This document shows positions 43,074-52,916 of a stretch of 64,000 bases of DNA, piece by piece. Each line of letters opens with the position of its first letter. Positions within the stretch are counted from its first letter, which is position 1. A program made the translations under genes and the position numbers. Source of the stretch: VRUE01 sp035318745 (GTDB lineage Bacteria; Actinomycetota; Thermoleophilia; Solirubrobacterales; 70-9); NCBI GenBank assembly GCA_035318745.1, contig DATHEA010000021.1:124001-188000 (forward strand), given 5' to 3'. Under the pieces are notes generated by a model. It was not told the DNA's origin and did not search any database. It saw nothing but the letters and a program-made list of their open reading frames with translations.

Positions 43074-43756
43074 GCGGCGCCGGCAGCGGCGGCGATTCCC
43101 GCGTAGGCAGCGGCGGGATCGTCCGCGCCGAACACCGCTGAGCCTGCAACGAACAATGATGCCCCGGCGTCCGCGATCGGACCGGCCGTGCCGGTGTCGA
43201 TGCCGCCGTCCACCTCGATCTTCGCCTCGCCGATGACCGCAGCGAGCCGCGAGACCTTGTCGTTCGACCCTTCGATGAACGCCTGCCCGCCCCAGCCCGG
43301 GTTGACCGTCATGCAAAGGGCGAGGTCGGCGCGGTCGCGCAGCTCGGCGAGCGCCTCGACCGGCGTGCCCGGGTTGATCGCGATCCCGGCGAGGCAGCCC
43401 AGCTCACGGATCGCCGCCAGGGTGCGGTTGGCGTGCGGAGTGGCCTCCTCGTGGAAGGTGATCGAGTCGGCACCGACAGCGGCAAAGGCCTCGATGTGGC
43501 GCTCGGGCGCCTCGATCATGAGGTGGACGTCGACCGCGCCTCCGGCCGTGTGCACCCGGTCGGCGATCGAAGCCGCGACCAGCGGGCCGATCGTGATCGG
43601 GGGAACGAAGTGCCCATCCATCACGTCGAAGTGGATCACCCGTGCCCCGGCCGCCATTACCTCGTCGACCTGCGACCCGAGCTTCGAGAAGTCGGCCGAG
43701 AGGATCGACGGCGCAACCCGCCGCTCCTCCAGCAGCTCCGCCATCCGCTTAGACAT
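43070..43756 (-). CDS. rpe: Ribulose-phosphate 3-epimerase
   Basis: 228 residues, TIM barrel: APSILSADFSKLGSQV, IHFDVMDGHFVPPIT (metal His/Asp), HLMIEAPERHIEAF, CMTVNPGWGGQAFIEGS and VDGGIDTGTAGPIADAGAS. Interconverts ribulose-5-P and xylulose-5-P. Sits after rsmB and the zinc-ribbon gene, a neighbourhood seen in other actinobacteria. Confidence 0.96.
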   Translation of the reverse strand: MSKRMAELLEERRVAPSILSADFSKLGSQVDEVMAAGARVIHFDVMDGHFVPPITIGPLVAASIADRVHTAGGAVDVHLMIEAPERHIEAFAAVGADSITFHEEATPHANRTLAAIRELGCLAGIAINPGTPVEALAELRDRADLALCMTVNPGWGGQAFIEGSNDKVSRLAAVIGEAKIEVDGGIDTGTAGPIADAGASLFVAGSAVFGADDPAAAYAGIAAAAGAA

Positions 43757-43771
43757 GAAGTGTCCTCCGGG

Positions 43772-43993
43772 TCATATGGGTCTGAGCATGGACGCTTTAC
43801 AGGTCTGACAGGTCATGTCCTCGGTGGTGCTCATCCGGGCGATCGTCTGGTGCTCGCCGCAGTTGGGGCACTGCGAAACCAGCTCGAAGCGGTGCAGACA
43901 GTACACGCAGCGGAAGCGGCCGGGAAGCTGGGAGGGCCGCAGCCACGGCTCGCCGCAACTGGGGCATTTCGCTCGTTTCAACACGTCAATCAT
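43772..43993 (-). CDS. Small double zinc-ribbon protein
   Basis: 73 residues with four CxxC knuckles: CPSCG, CVYCL, CPNCG and CQTCK, i.e. two zinc ribbons. No catalytic domain. Such small proteins can bind nucleic acid or partner proteins; function unknown. It overlaps the rsmB stop by 8 nt and is 15 nt upstream of rpe, so it is part of the fmt-rsmB-rpe transcript. Confidence 0.75.
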   Translation of the reverse strand: MIDVLKRAKCPSCGEPWLRPSQLPGRFRCVYCLHRFELVSQCPNCGEHQTIARMSTTEDMTCQTCKASMLRPI

Positions 43994-45356
43994 CCTTCCT
44001 CAAGCGGCAGACGAAGAAACCGGTGGTGGTGTCGCGGTCGGGGCGCAACTGGAGGCAACGCCGGTCGTGAGACGAAACGAGATCCGGCGCGAGCGCACCG
44101 AGATCGTCCACCGAAACTAGCGGCGCCTCCCCGGCTGCCGCCAGCGACAGCAACGCCGCGATCTGCTCCTCGCCCTCGCGGCGGGAGATCGTGCAGGTCG
44201 AATAGACGAGCGTCCCGCCCGGCCGCAGCGCCTCCAGGCCCCGCAGCAGGATCCGCCGCTGCAGCTCGACCAGGCGCTCGATCGTCCGCGGCGACTTGCG
44301 CCAGCGTGCGTCCGGGCGCGAGGCCAGCGCACCAAGATCCGAACAGGGTGGATCGACCAGAACCCGGTCGAAGCCGGAGGCCATTCCCGTAGCCGCCGCG
44401 TCGGCCTCGATCACGGTAACGCTGCGCAGGCCGAGGCGGCACGCCTGCTCTGCGACTTCCCCCGCTCGGCCAGGCTCCTGCTCGACCGCGATCACCTCGC
44501 CGCGATCGCCCATCCGGGCGGCGATCTGGCCGGTCTTGATCCCCGGCCCGGCGCAGAGGTCGAGCACGTGCTCTCCCGGCTGGGGATCGAGCACCTCGAT
44601 GACAGCCGCAGAGCCACGGCTCTGCGGCGTCAGCTCGCCCGCCGCAACCCGCTCCGGCACCGTGGCTCCGGTGCGACCGGCGGTGACGATCGTCTCCGGC
44701 GGAGCCAGGGGCCAGGGTCCTTCTGCCGGCCGGGCGTCGAGCCCGGCCTCGCTCAGGATCGCCAGCATCGCCTCGCGATCGCGGCGGAGCGTGTTGACGC
44801 AGAGCCCCAGCTCGGCGGGCTCGTTGCAGGCCGCCAGCAACGCGCGGGCCGGTTCGGGCCCCAGCTCCTCCCACCACATCTGCGCCAACCAGAGCGGCGC
44901 CGAGTGCGCGACCGCAGCGCTCTCCGGGGTCGAGTCGTCGCCCAGCAATGTCTCCGTCAGCTTCTCCCGCTCCCGTCCGGCACGACGTAGCACGGCGTTG
45001 ACCAGCCCGGTGGCATGGGCGGCCTCGGCACTCTTGACCAGCTCGACCGCCTGATCGACCGCCGCGTGATCCGGCGTCCCGTCGGCGAAGAGCAGCTCGT
45101 AGAGGCCGAGGCGCAGAGCGGCGACCACTGGCGGGTCGAGCAGCCGCAGCGAGCGTTCGGCGAGGCGCTCGATCGCCGCGTCGGCGGTGCCACGGCGCTG
45201 CACGGCGCCGTAGGCAAGGCGCTGCGCCTGGGCGCGCTCACGACCGGCCAGCTTCTGGCTGTCGGCAGCCTCGCGGAAAAAGCGCTCGGTTTGAGCGTCC
45301 TGCTCGAAGGTCGCCCGGATCGTCTCGAAGGCAAGTACCCGAGCAGGCGCGATCAA
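43986..45356 (-). CDS. rsmB: 16S rRNA (cytosine967-C5)-methyltransferase RsmB
   Basis: 456 residues from TTG 45356, which overlaps the fmt stop (TTGA) and gives MIAPARVLAFETIRATFEQ; the longer frame lies in fmt. NusB-like RNA-binding domain (1-140), then the methyltransferase: VLDLCAGPGIKTGQIA, LVDPPCSDLGAL and VYSTCTISRREGEEQI with the two catalytic cysteines. It makes m5C967 in 16S rRNA. Coupled to fmt. Confidence 0.94.
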   Translation of the reverse strand: MIAPARVLAFETIRATFEQDAQTERFFREAADSQKLAGRERAQAQRLAYGAVQRRGTADAAIERLAERSLRLLDPPVVAALRLGLYELLFADGTPDHAAVDQAVELVKSAEAAHATGLVNAVLRRAGREREKLTETLLGDDSTPESAAVAHSAPLWLAQMWWEELGPEPARALLAACNEPAELGLCVNTLRRDREAMLAILSEAGLDARPAEGPWPLAPPETIVTAGRTGATVPERVAAGELTPQSRGSAAVIEVLDPQPGEHVLDLCAGPGIKTGQIAARMGDRGEVIAVEQEPGRAGEVAEQACRLGLRSVTVIEADAAATGMASGFDRVLVDPPCSDLGALASRPDARWRKSPRTIERLVELQRRILLRGLEALRPGGTLVYSTCTISRREGEEQIAALLSLAAAGEAPLVSVDDLGALAPDLVSSHDRRCLQLRPDRDTTTGFFVCRLRKDD

Positions 45357-46258
45357 AGTACGGGCACCGTGTGACCGCGCAGATAGGCGTCCACGGCCAT
45401 CGGCTTGCCGCCAGGTGGCTGCACGACCTCCAACCGCAGCGCACCGCGCCCGCAGCCGAGCAGCAGCGCTCCCCACTCGGCCTTCATCATGCCCTGCTTG
45501 ACGCCGACATCGACTGCCCGCGCCCGCCTCACGCCAAGCCGGTCCTCGCCGCCCACCTCTAGGTAGGCGCCGACGTGGGGAGTCAGGGCACGGACCGTGC
45601 GCGCCAGCTCCACGGCCGGCCGGCCGGGGTCGAGGCGACGCTCGGCGGGACCGATCTTCTCGGCGTAGGTCGCCTCCTCGTCGTCCTGCTCGGTGAACGT
45701 CAACGACCCCTCGGCCTGGAGGTCCAGCGCCTCGATCAGCAGCTCGCCGCCCAGAGCGGAGAGCTTGCCGGAAAGGCTTTCGAAGTCATCCTCCGGACCG
45801 ATCGCGATCTCCTCGCACAGTGCGACCGGACCGGAGTCCAGACCGGCGGTGAGCTGCATCAGGGAAACGCCGGTGCGGGCGTCGCCGGCGATGATCGCGC
45901 GCTCGATCGGCGCCGCGCCGCGCCAGCGGGGCAGCAGCGACGGATGGACGTTGAGCAGCGGCCATTCGGAGAGCAGCGGCTCGCGGATCAGCTGGCCGAA
46001 GGCGCAGACCACCACCGCCTCAGGACGGGCGGCGCGGATCCGCTCCAGCGTGCCCTGCTCGTTGACGTTCTCCGCCTGCAGCAACTCGATCTCGAGCTCG
46101 GTGGCAACGGCGGCGGCGGGCGGCGGGCCGCTGCGACGGCCGCGGCCCTTCGGCCGGTCCGGCGGCGTTACGACCAGCTGCGGCCGGTGGCTGGAGCCGG
46201 CAAGACGGCGCAGGACGTCGGCGGCAAACTCCGAGGTGCCGAGGTAGACGGTCCTCAC
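45353..46258 (-). CDS. fmt: Methionyl-tRNA formyltransferase
   Basis: 301 residues: VYLGTSEFAADVLRRL at the N-terminus, catalytic segment LLNVHPSLLPRWRGAAPIERA and SLMQLTAGLDSGPV, then the C-terminal tRNA-binding domain. It formylates Met-tRNA(fMet). Its start overlaps the def stop by 4 nt; def-fmt-rsmB is a widespread arrangement. Confidence 0.96.
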   Translation of the reverse strand: MRTVYLGTSEFAADVLRRLAGSSHRPQLVVTPPDRPKGRGRRSGPPPAAAVATELEIELLQAENVNEQGTLERIRAARPEAVVVCAFGQLIREPLLSEWPLLNVHPSLLPRWRGAAPIERAIIAGDARTGVSLMQLTAGLDSGPVALCEEIAIGPEDDFESLSGKLSALGGELLIEALDLQAEGSLTFTEQDDEEATYAEKIGPAERRLDPGRPAVELARTVRALTPHVGAYLEVGGEDRLGVRRARAVDVGVKQGMMKAEWGALLLGCGRGALRLEVVQPPGGKPMAVDAYLRGHTVPVL

Positions 46259-46893
46259 GCGTCGGTGCGAGGCTCGCGGTGCTCGTCGGCATCCGCCGCC
46301 TCGTGCTCCTCGCTTGGGGGCGCGTAGCTACCACCTTCGCGCAGCGCCCGCAAAGCTGCCTTGCGCTGCGCCCGCGGCGCCCGGTCGAGGATCAGCACCC
46401 CGTCGAGGTGGTCGATCTCATGCTGGAGAACGCGGGCCTCCAGGCCGGAGGCCTCGATCGTCGTCGGCTGCCCTTCCGCATCGAAGCCCCCCACCCGCGC
46501 ATGCAGGGGGCGCTCGACGTCCATCGCCACCCGCGGCAAGCTGAGGCACCCCTCCTCGGCGAGTACCGCCTCCTCCGAGAGCCACTCGATCGACGGGTTG
46601 ACCAGGCCGGTGGGCGTGCTATCGGAGCCTGCCTGGAAGACCAGCACGCGCCGCAGGATGCCGAGCTGGGTTGCCGCGAGGCCGACTCCCAGTCCATCGC
46701 GCATGATCGAGATCATGCGGTCGACCTCGGCGCGCAGCTCGGGGCCGAATCGGGTCACCGGCGAGGCCTTGCTCTTCAGCACCGGGTCGCCGAACTTGAT
46801 CACGTTTGCAAGCGCAGCTTCGCGCCGCTCCAGCACTTCGGCTTCGAGCCGTTCGCGCTCGGTTTCGTCCTTCAGGACCCCTTCATCGCTCAC
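46255..46893 (-). CDS. def: Peptide deformylase
   Basis: 212 residues from GTG 46893; the longer frame runs into priA. All three motifs are present: GVGLAATQLG, EGCLSLP and QHEIDHLDGVL with the metal-binding Cys and two His. An N-terminal helix of about 30 charged residues precedes the usual start and the C-terminus is an acidic tail. It removes the formyl group from nascent proteins. Coupled to fmt. Confidence 0.95.
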   Translation of the reverse strand: MSDEGVLKDETERERLEAEVLERREAALANVIKFGDPVLKSKASPVTRFGPELRAEVDRMISIMRDGLGVGLAATQLGILRRVLVFQAGSDSTPTGLVNPSIEWLSEEAVLAEEGCLSLPRVAMDVERPLHARVGGFDAEGQPTTIEASGLEARVLQHEIDHLDGVLILDRAPRAQRKAALRALREGGSYAPPSEEHEAADADEHREPRTDA

Positions 46894-46930
46894 GAACCCG
46901 ATTGTATGGATCGGCCCGGGGCGGGTCCCC

Positions 46931-49117
46931 CTACTGAGGGTCGACGTCGACGCTGATCGCGACGTCCTTGAGCGAACGGTCCGCAGCCAAGCGCTCGACT
47001 GCGGCGCCAATCGCGGCGACGGTCGCCTCGCGGTCCTGAGCCTTGGTCAGCAGACGGCGGCGGTACTTGTTGCGGACGCGGAACATCGGCGCCGGTCCGA
47101 GCAGGTCGGTGTCGTGGGGCAGGGTCTCGGCAAGGGTGGTAGCCAACTTAGAGGCCGCCTGCTCGAGCCGCGGCTCGAACTCGGACTTGAGCACGATCCG
47201 GACCAGGTGGGAGAAGGGCGGGTAGCGGAGCGCCCGGCGGCGCTCGATCTCCTCGGAGAGGAAGGCCGCGGAGTCGTGGCGGGCGGCATGCGCGATGCTC
47301 GCCGCTTCCGGCGCCAGGGTCTGGACGATCACCTCTCCCCCGGCCTCGCCGCGGCCGCTGCGCCCGGCGAGCTGGGCGACCATCGCGAAGGTGCGCTCGC
47401 CGGCGCGGAAGTCGGGAAAGCGCAGCGTCGCGTCGGCGTCGAGGATCGCGCTGAGGGTCACCTCGGGGAAGTCGTGGCCCTTGGCGACCATCTGGGTGCC
47501 GACCAGCACCGCGCTCTCCGCCTCGCCGAAGCCGGCAAGGATGCGAGCATGGGCGCCGCGGCCGGAGGCCGTATCGGAGTCGAGGCGAAAGACCGGCATC
47601 GGGTCGAGCTGCTCGGCGAGCAGGGCCTCGATCTGCTCGGTCCCGGCGCCGGCCCGCGAGAGCGTCGTCGAGTCGCAATCGGGACAGGCGCGAGGCAATG
47701 GCTCCGTATGGGCGCAGTGGTGGCAGACGAGCCGCCCGGCATGGCGGTGGACGATCAGCGAGACGTCGCAGTTGGGACAGCCCCAGTGTCTTCCGCAGGA
47801 GCGACAGGTGAGCCAGGGAGCGAAGCCGCGGCGGTTGACCATCAGGATCGCCTTCGCGCCTGCCTCGCGTACCTCCCCCAATGCTTCCCAGGTTGCCGGG
47901 TGCAGAGGGCCCGAGCGGAGATCGGCCTCGCGCATGTCGAGCACCTCGACCGGTGGCATCGGCCGGCCGTCGACCCGGCGTGGCAGCTCGACCCGCGGCA
48001 GCTCCAGCCACGACTCCGGCCGCGGCGTCGCCGTTCCCGCTGCCAGGATCGCGCCGCATTCGGCCGCGCGGCGGCGGGCAACCGTGCGGGCGTCGTAGCA
48101 GGGGTCGCCCTCCTGCTTGTAGGAAGGGTCGTGCTCCTCGTCGATCACGATCAGGCCGAGGTCCCGGACCGGAGCGAAGACGGCTGAGCGAGGTCCGACG
48201 CAGACGCTCGCCTCGCCGCTGCGCAAGCGCCGCCACTCGTCGTAGCGCTCGCCCGGTGAGAGAGCCGAGTGCAGGACCGCGAAGCGATCGCCGAGCCGGG
48301 CGCGGAAGCGCGCCACCGCCTGCGGGGCGAGACCGATCTCGGGGACGAGGACGATCGCCCCCCGACCGCGGGCGAGCGCGGCCTCGACCGCAGCCAGGTA
48401 GACCTCGGTCTTGCCCGAACCGGTGACGCCATGGAGGAGGAGCTTTCGCGGCGCCCCCGCCTCGCCGTCGAGGGCGGCGACGATCTCGACGACGGCCGAC
48501 TCCTGCTCCTCGAGCAATTGCGGCCGGCCCGCGGCTGCTCCCAGGACGGCGCCACCGGGGCGGCGCCGCACCTGCGAGCTGCGGGTCGAGATCAGGCCGC
48601 GCTCCTCCAGCCGCCGCAGGACCTGGCGATCGGCACCAACCGCGGTGGACATCTCCCCGGCGGACATCTCCCCCCCGCCCAGAGCCTCCAGAGCCGCCCG
48701 TTGCTTGGCGCCCAGCCGTTCTCCGCCAGCAAGCGCTTTCTCGCCCACGTCCGTGATCTCGGCACGCAGCTCGGTTCGCGAGTGGACCCGCTGGCCGCCG
48801 GCGCCCGTGCCTGGCGGCAGCACCAGCTGCAAGCCCCGCGAAGGCGTCGAGCAGTACTCGCCGGCCACCCAGAGCCCAAGCCGGACGAGCTCTGGCGGCA
48901 CGCCGGCCTCGAGCGCTTCCAGGGGCTCGGCAAGGCGCTCGGCCGGCAGCTCAGAGGTCTCGGCGAGATCGACGACGACACCGAGCGCCCGCCGCCGCCC
49001 GAAAGGCACGCGCACCACGCTGCCCACCTCGAGATCCGCCATCTCTGCCGGCAGCCTGTAGTCGAACGGACCGCGCAAGGCGCGGGCGGTCGTCAGCGGC
49101 TCGACCTTGGCGATCAC
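46931..49117 (-). CDS. priA: Primosomal helicase PriA
   Basis: 728 residues. N-terminal 3'-BD (VRVPFGRRRALGVVV), Walker A HGVTGSGKTEVYLAA, motif II VIDEEHDPSYKQ, and the zinc-binding CRSCGRHWGCPNC, CHHCAH, CPDC block. Helicase motifs VLVGTQMVAKGHDFPEVT and QLAGRSGRG complete it. It restarts replication at stalled forks. Upstream of def as in many bacteria. Confidence 0.96.
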   Translation of the reverse strand: MIAKVEPLTTARALRGPFDYRLPAEMADLEVGSVVRVPFGRRRALGVVVDLAETSELPAERLAEPLEALEAGVPPELVRLGLWVAGEYCSTPSRGLQLVLPPGTGAGGQRVHSRTELRAEITDVGEKALAGGERLGAKQRAALEALGGGEMSAGEMSTAVGADRQVLRRLEERGLISTRSSQVRRRPGGAVLGAAAGRPQLLEEQESAVVEIVAALDGEAGAPRKLLLHGVTGSGKTEVYLAAVEAALARGRGAIVLVPEIGLAPQAVARFRARLGDRFAVLHSALSPGERYDEWRRLRSGEASVCVGPRSAVFAPVRDLGLIVIDEEHDPSYKQEGDPCYDARTVARRRAAECGAILAAGTATPRPESWLELPRVELPRRVDGRPMPPVEVLDMREADLRSGPLHPATWEALGEVREAGAKAILMVNRRGFAPWLTCRSCGRHWGCPNCDVSLIVHRHAGRLVCHHCAHTEPLPRACPDCDSTTLSRAGAGTEQIEALLAEQLDPMPVFRLDSDTASGRGAHARILAGFGEAESAVLVGTQMVAKGHDFPEVTLSAILDADATLRFPDFRAGERTFAMVAQLAGRSGRGEAGGEVIVQTLAPEAASIAHAARHDSAAFLSEEIERRRALRYPPFSHLVRIVLKSEFEPRLEQAASKLATTLAETLPHDTDLLGPAPMFRVRNKYRRRLLTKAQDREATVAAIGAAVERLAADRSLKDVAISVDVDPQ

Positions 49118-49165
49118 CCACCCAAGCTATGGAGAAAGGCGGACGGCCGGATATCCTGCCCGGCG

Positions 49166-49672
49166 ATGGCCCTCAACCTCAGTCCCGGCGAGCAGGTGAT
49201 CTTCCAGGGCCACCCCTCGTGGCGGGCGATCCTCGGCTTCTATCTGAAAGGAATCCTGGTCGCGGCGATCGTCGGCGCGATCGCCAAGCTGTTCGGTGCC
49301 AGCAGCGCGACCGTCTTCCTGATCGTCCTCGTGGTGATCGCCGTCACCGTCCTCGCGGGCTTCGTCAAGCGGGTTGCGACGACCTACACGATCACCAGCC
49401 GCCGCCTCAACATCAAGCGCGGCATCGTCTCGCGCGAGATCCAGGAGACCCGCCTGGAGCGGGTGCAGAACGTCAACTACCGTCAGTCGGTCTACCAGCG
49501 GCTGATGCAGATCGGCGACGTCGATTTCGACACCGCCGCGACCGACGACTACAACTTCGTCTTCGTCGGCGTCGCCGATCCGGGTGACGTCGTCCATCGG
49601 GTGGACCAGGCGACCGGCGCCGAAGCGCCCGGAACGCACGGCCTCGGTGAGGCGCAGCCTCCGAGCAGCTAG
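49166..49672 (+). CDS. PH-domain membrane protein (YdbS/bPH2-like)
   Basis: 168 residues from ATG 49166. Two N-terminal transmembrane helices (GFYLKGILVAAIVGAIAKLFG and ATVFLIVLVVIAVTVLAGF) then a bacterial PH domain: VATTYTITSRRLNIKRGIVSREIQETRLERVQNV and DVDFDTAATDD. Function unknown. It is divergent from priA and convergent with metK, overlapping metK's last codons by 4 nt. Confidence 0.85.
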   Translation: MALNLSPGEQVIFQGHPSWRAILGFYLKGILVAAIVGAIAKLFGASSATVFLIVLVVIAVTVLAGFVKRVATTYTITSRRLNIKRGIVSREIQETRLERVQNVNYRQSVYQRLMQIGDVDFDTAATDDYNFVFVGVADPGDVVHRVDQATGAEAPGTHGLGEAQPPSS

Positions 49673-50919
49673 GCGGGAGTCGCTGCCGCCGAGGCGGCCT
49701 CGCGCAACGCATCTGCGCGATCCGTCCGCTCCCAGCTGAAGTCCGGGTCGTCGCGACCGAAGTGACCGTAGGCCGCGGTCTTCTGGTAGATCGGCCGGTG
49801 CAGATCGAGATAGCGGCGGAAGGCGCCGGGACGCAGGTCGAACTCGGCTTCGACCAGGCGCGAGATCTCCATGTCGGGCAGCTTGCCGGTACCGAAGGTC
49901 TCGACCATCAGCGAGACCGGGTGGGCAACGCCGATCGCGTAGGCGACCTGCACCTCGCAGCGCTGGGCCAAACCGGCTGCAACGAGGTTCTTGGCGACGT
50001 GGCGGGCGGCGTAGGCGGCAGAGCGGTCCACCTTGGACGGGTCCTTGCCGGAGAAGGCGCCGCCGCCGTGACGGGCCATGCCGCCGTAGGTGTCGACGAT
50101 GATCTTGCGGCCGGTGAGGCCGGCATCGCCGACCGGGCCGCCGATCACGAACTTGCCGGTCGGGTTGACGAGGAAGCCTTCCCGCAGGGCGATCTCGTCG
50201 TAGAGGCCATTCGCCTCGGCCTCGAGCACCGGGACCACGACGTGCTGCCAGAGGTCGGGCTTGATCGTCGACTCCGAGTCGACCCCCTCGTCATGCTGGG
50301 TCGAGATCAGCAGCTTCTCGACCCGCACCGGGCGGCCGTTCGCGTAGCGGACCGTCACCTGAGTCTTGCCGTCGGGGCCGAGGTAGTCGAGCGTGCCGTC
50401 CTTGCGCACCGCGGCCAGGCGCTCGGCGAACCGGTGGGCGAGATGGACCGGCATCGGCATCAGCGCCTCGGTCTCGTCGGTGGCGTAGCCAAACATCATT
50501 CCCTGGTCGCCGGCTCCGGCCAACAGCAGTTCGTCGTCGGTCGAGGAGCCCGTACGCGTCTCGTGCGAGGCGTCGACTCCCTGGGCGATGTCGGGCGACT
50601 GCTTGTCGAGGGAGACGAGGACCGAGATGTGGTCGCAGTTGTAGCCGTAGTCGCCGTGGTCGTAGCCGATCCCGCGGATCGTCTCGCGGACCAGCTCGGG
50701 CACGTCGAGGTGGACGTGGGTCGAGATCTCGCCGGAGACGACCGCCATGCCGGTATTGACCAGGGTCTCGCAGGCGACGCGCCCCTCGGGGTCGCCCTCC
50801 ATCACGGCGTCGAGGATCGCGTCGGAGATCTGGTCGCAGACCTTGTCCGGGTGACCCTCGGTGACCGACTCGGAAGTGAAGAGGTACTCGCCCTCGGCGA
50901 GCGGCTGGATGGTTGACAT
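49669..50919 (-). CDS. metK: S-adenosylmethionine synthase
   Basis: 416 residues. FTSESVTEGHPDKVCDQISDA, GAGDQGMMFGYA and GGGAFSGKDPSKVDRSAAY are the MetK signatures. It makes SAM from ATP and methionine. 24 nt lie between der and its ATG, too short for a SAM riboswitch; transcription is probably from upstream. Confidence 0.97.
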   Translation of the reverse strand: MSTIQPLAEGEYLFTSESVTEGHPDKVCDQISDAILDAVMEGDPEGRVACETLVNTGMAVVSGEISTHVHLDVPELVRETIRGIGYDHGDYGYNCDHISVLVSLDKQSPDIAQGVDASHETRTGSSTDDELLLAGAGDQGMMFGYATDETEALMPMPVHLAHRFAERLAAVRKDGTLDYLGPDGKTQVTVRYANGRPVRVEKLLISTQHDEGVDSESTIKPDLWQHVVVPVLEAEANGLYDEIALREGFLVNPTGKFVIGGPVGDAGLTGRKIIVDTYGGMARHGGGAFSGKDPSKVDRSAAYAARHVAKNLVAAGLAQRCEVQVAYAIGVAHPVSLMVETFGTGKLPDMEISRLVEAEFDLRPGAFRRYLDLHRPIYQKTAAYGHFGRDDPDFSWERTDRADALREAASAAATPA

Positions 50920-50943
50920 GGCAGGAAGCCTAGTGGACGGACT

Positions 50944-52254
50944 TCAACGTCGGCGACCGGTATGGGGAACGAAATCGATGATTAGCGGGATGCCCTCGAG
51001 GCCGTAGGTCTCACGCATCCGGTTCTCCAGGTGGTAGGCCCAGTCGCGGACGATCAGGCGGCGGTCGTTGACCTGGATCGCGAAGCGCGGCGGGCTCTCG
51101 CCGATCTGCGCCGAGTAGTAGAGGCGCAGTCGCCGGCCGCGCCGCGAGGGCGGCGGCGTCGTTGCCACCACGTCAGCGACGAAGCGGTTCAGCTCCGGCG
51201 TCGGGATCCGCTCGCCCGCACGGTCGGCGAGCTGCAGCGCCTTCGGCAGCAGCTTGGCGACGTTACGGCCGTAGAGCGCCGAGCCGGTGACGACCTCCGG
51301 CCGCAGACGCAGCTTGCGCTCGACCCGCGCCCGCGCATCATCGACGTCGGTCATGCCGATGTCCCACTTGTTGAGGACCAACAGGGTCGCGCAGCCGGCC
51401 CGCATCGCCAGCTCGGCGATGCGCAGGTCCTCCGCCGTCACCCCGTCGGCGGCGTCGCAGACGACGATCGCCACGTCGGCCCGCTCGACCGCCAGCTCGG
51501 AGCGCAGCTGGGCGTAGTAGTCGACCGTTCCGGCGACCTTGGAGCGGCGGCGCAGGCCGGCCGTGTCGACCAGCACGACCGCGCGCCCGTCAACATCGAG
51601 CTCGGTGTCGATCGCATCGCGGGTGGTGCCGGCTCGCTCGGAGACGATCACCCGCTCGCTGCCGAGGAAGGCGTTGACCAGCGAGGACTTGCCGGCGTTG
51701 GGGCGGCCGACCACGGCGATGTGGACGAGTTTGTCGCCGGGAGCCACGGCGGGAAGCTCGCCCAGCAGCTCGACCATCCGGTCGAGCAGGTCGCCGGTAC
51801 CCAGCCCGTGGGTCGCCGAGATCGCGATCGGATCGCCGAGGCCGAGCTGGTGGAACTCCGCGGCGATGTGCTCGTCTCCCGGGCGGTCGACTTTGTTGAC
51901 GACGACGAGGACGGGAACGTCGCCACCGCGCAGCGTCTTCGCCAGCTCGGCGTCCCCGGCCCTGACTCCGGCGCGGCCGTCGACGACGAGCAGGATGGCC
52001 TCGGCCTCGGCGATCCCGATCCGGGCCTGGCGCTGCACGTCCTCGGCCAGCTCACTCTCGTCGGCGAGGTCGATGCCGCCGGTGTCGAGCAGGTCGAAGG
52101 CGACGCCGTTCCACTCACAGGGAACGCGCTTGCGGTCGCGGGTGACGCCGGGCTCGGCGTCGGTCACGGCCTCGCGACCGCCGGCGAGCCGGTTGGCCAG
52201 GGTGCTCTTGCCGACGTTGGGAAAGCCGATGACGGCGACGGTCGGCCTGCTCAC
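50944..52254 (-). CDS. der: Ribosome-assembly GTPase Der
   Basis: 436 residues with two GTPase domains: G1 GFPNVGKST and GRPNAGKSS; G3 DTGG and DTAG; G4 NKVD and NKWD; and a C-terminal KH-like domain (LRLYYSAQIGESPPRFAIQVN). It acts in 50S assembly. The start overlaps cmk by 4 nt; cmk-der is a common pair. Confidence 0.97.
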   Translation of the reverse strand: MSRPTVAVIGFPNVGKSTLANRLAGGREAVTDAEPGVTRDRKRVPCEWNGVAFDLLDTGGIDLADESELAEDVQRQARIGIAEAEAILLVVDGRAGVRAGDAELAKTLRGGDVPVLVVVNKVDRPGDEHIAAEFHQLGLGDPIAISATHGLGTGDLLDRMVELLGELPAVAPGDKLVHIAVVGRPNAGKSSLVNAFLGSERVIVSERAGTTRDAIDTELDVDGRAVVLVDTAGLRRRSKVAGTVDYYAQLRSELAVERADVAIVVCDAADGVTAEDLRIAELAMRAGCATLLVLNKWDIGMTDVDDARARVERKLRLRPEVVTGSALYGRNVAKLLPKALQLADRAGERIPTPELNRFVADVVATTPPPSRRGRRLRLYYSAQIGESPPRFAIQVNDRRLIVRDWAYHLENRMRETYGLEGIPLIIDFVPHTGRRR

Positions 52255-52889
52255 GCGATTCCCCGCTCCCGAGCCAGCTCGACTATCCGCCCTACGACCT
52301 CGTCGAGGCCGAGCCCGGTGGTATCGATCTCGACCGCGTCGTCGGCCGCCCGCAGCGCACTGTGCTCGCGGCTCTGGTCGCGCTCGTCGCGCTCGCGCTG
52401 CGCGGCGAGCACAGCGGACTCGTCCTCGCCGGTCTGGGCGGCTCGGCGGCGGCCCCGCTCCTCGGCGGAAGCGGTGAGGAAGACCTTGAGCGGAGCCTCC
52501 GGGCTGACCACGGTGCCGATATCGCGGCCCTCGGCAACGTAACGCCCGCCGTCGATCAGCCGTCGCTGCGCCGACACCAGCGCTTCGCGCACCGGCGGGT
52601 GGACCGAAACGCGCGAGGAGGCCTCGGACACCCGCGACTCGCGAATCGCGGCGCTGACCTCGCGGCCATCGAGCTCGACTCGCTCGCCGTCGAACACGAT
52701 CTGAACCGATCGCGCCAGGGCACCCATAGCCTCACCCTCATCTAGGTCAGCGCCTCGCTCGATCCCGGCCAGCGCGACGCAGCGGTACATCGCCCCCGAG
52801 TCGAGGTAGGTGAAGCCCAGCGCCGCGGCAACGGCACGGGCAACGGTTGACTTTCCAGCCCCGGCGGGCCCGTCGATCGCGATGACCAT
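52251..52889 (-). CDS. cmk: Cytidylate kinase
   Basis: 212 residues from ATG 52889 (MVIAIDGPAGAGKSTVARAV); GTG 52910 would add seven residues and is possible. Walker A GPAGAGKS, the CMP-binding YLDSGAMYRCVAL and AEGRDIGTVV are conserved. It phosphorylates CMP and dCMP. Between aroA and der. Confidence 0.95.
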   Translation of the reverse strand: MVIAIDGPAGAGKSTVARAVAAALGFTYLDSGAMYRCVALAGIERGADLDEGEAMGALARSVQIVFDGERVELDGREVSAAIRESRVSEASSRVSVHPPVREALVSAQRRLIDGGRYVAEGRDIGTVVSPEAPLKVFLTASAEERGRRRAAQTGEDESAVLAAQRERDERDQSREHSALRAADDAVEIDTTGLGLDEVVGRIVELARERGIA

Positions 52890-52916
52890 GGGCGGCAGGG
52901 TATGGCGCACCGGCCC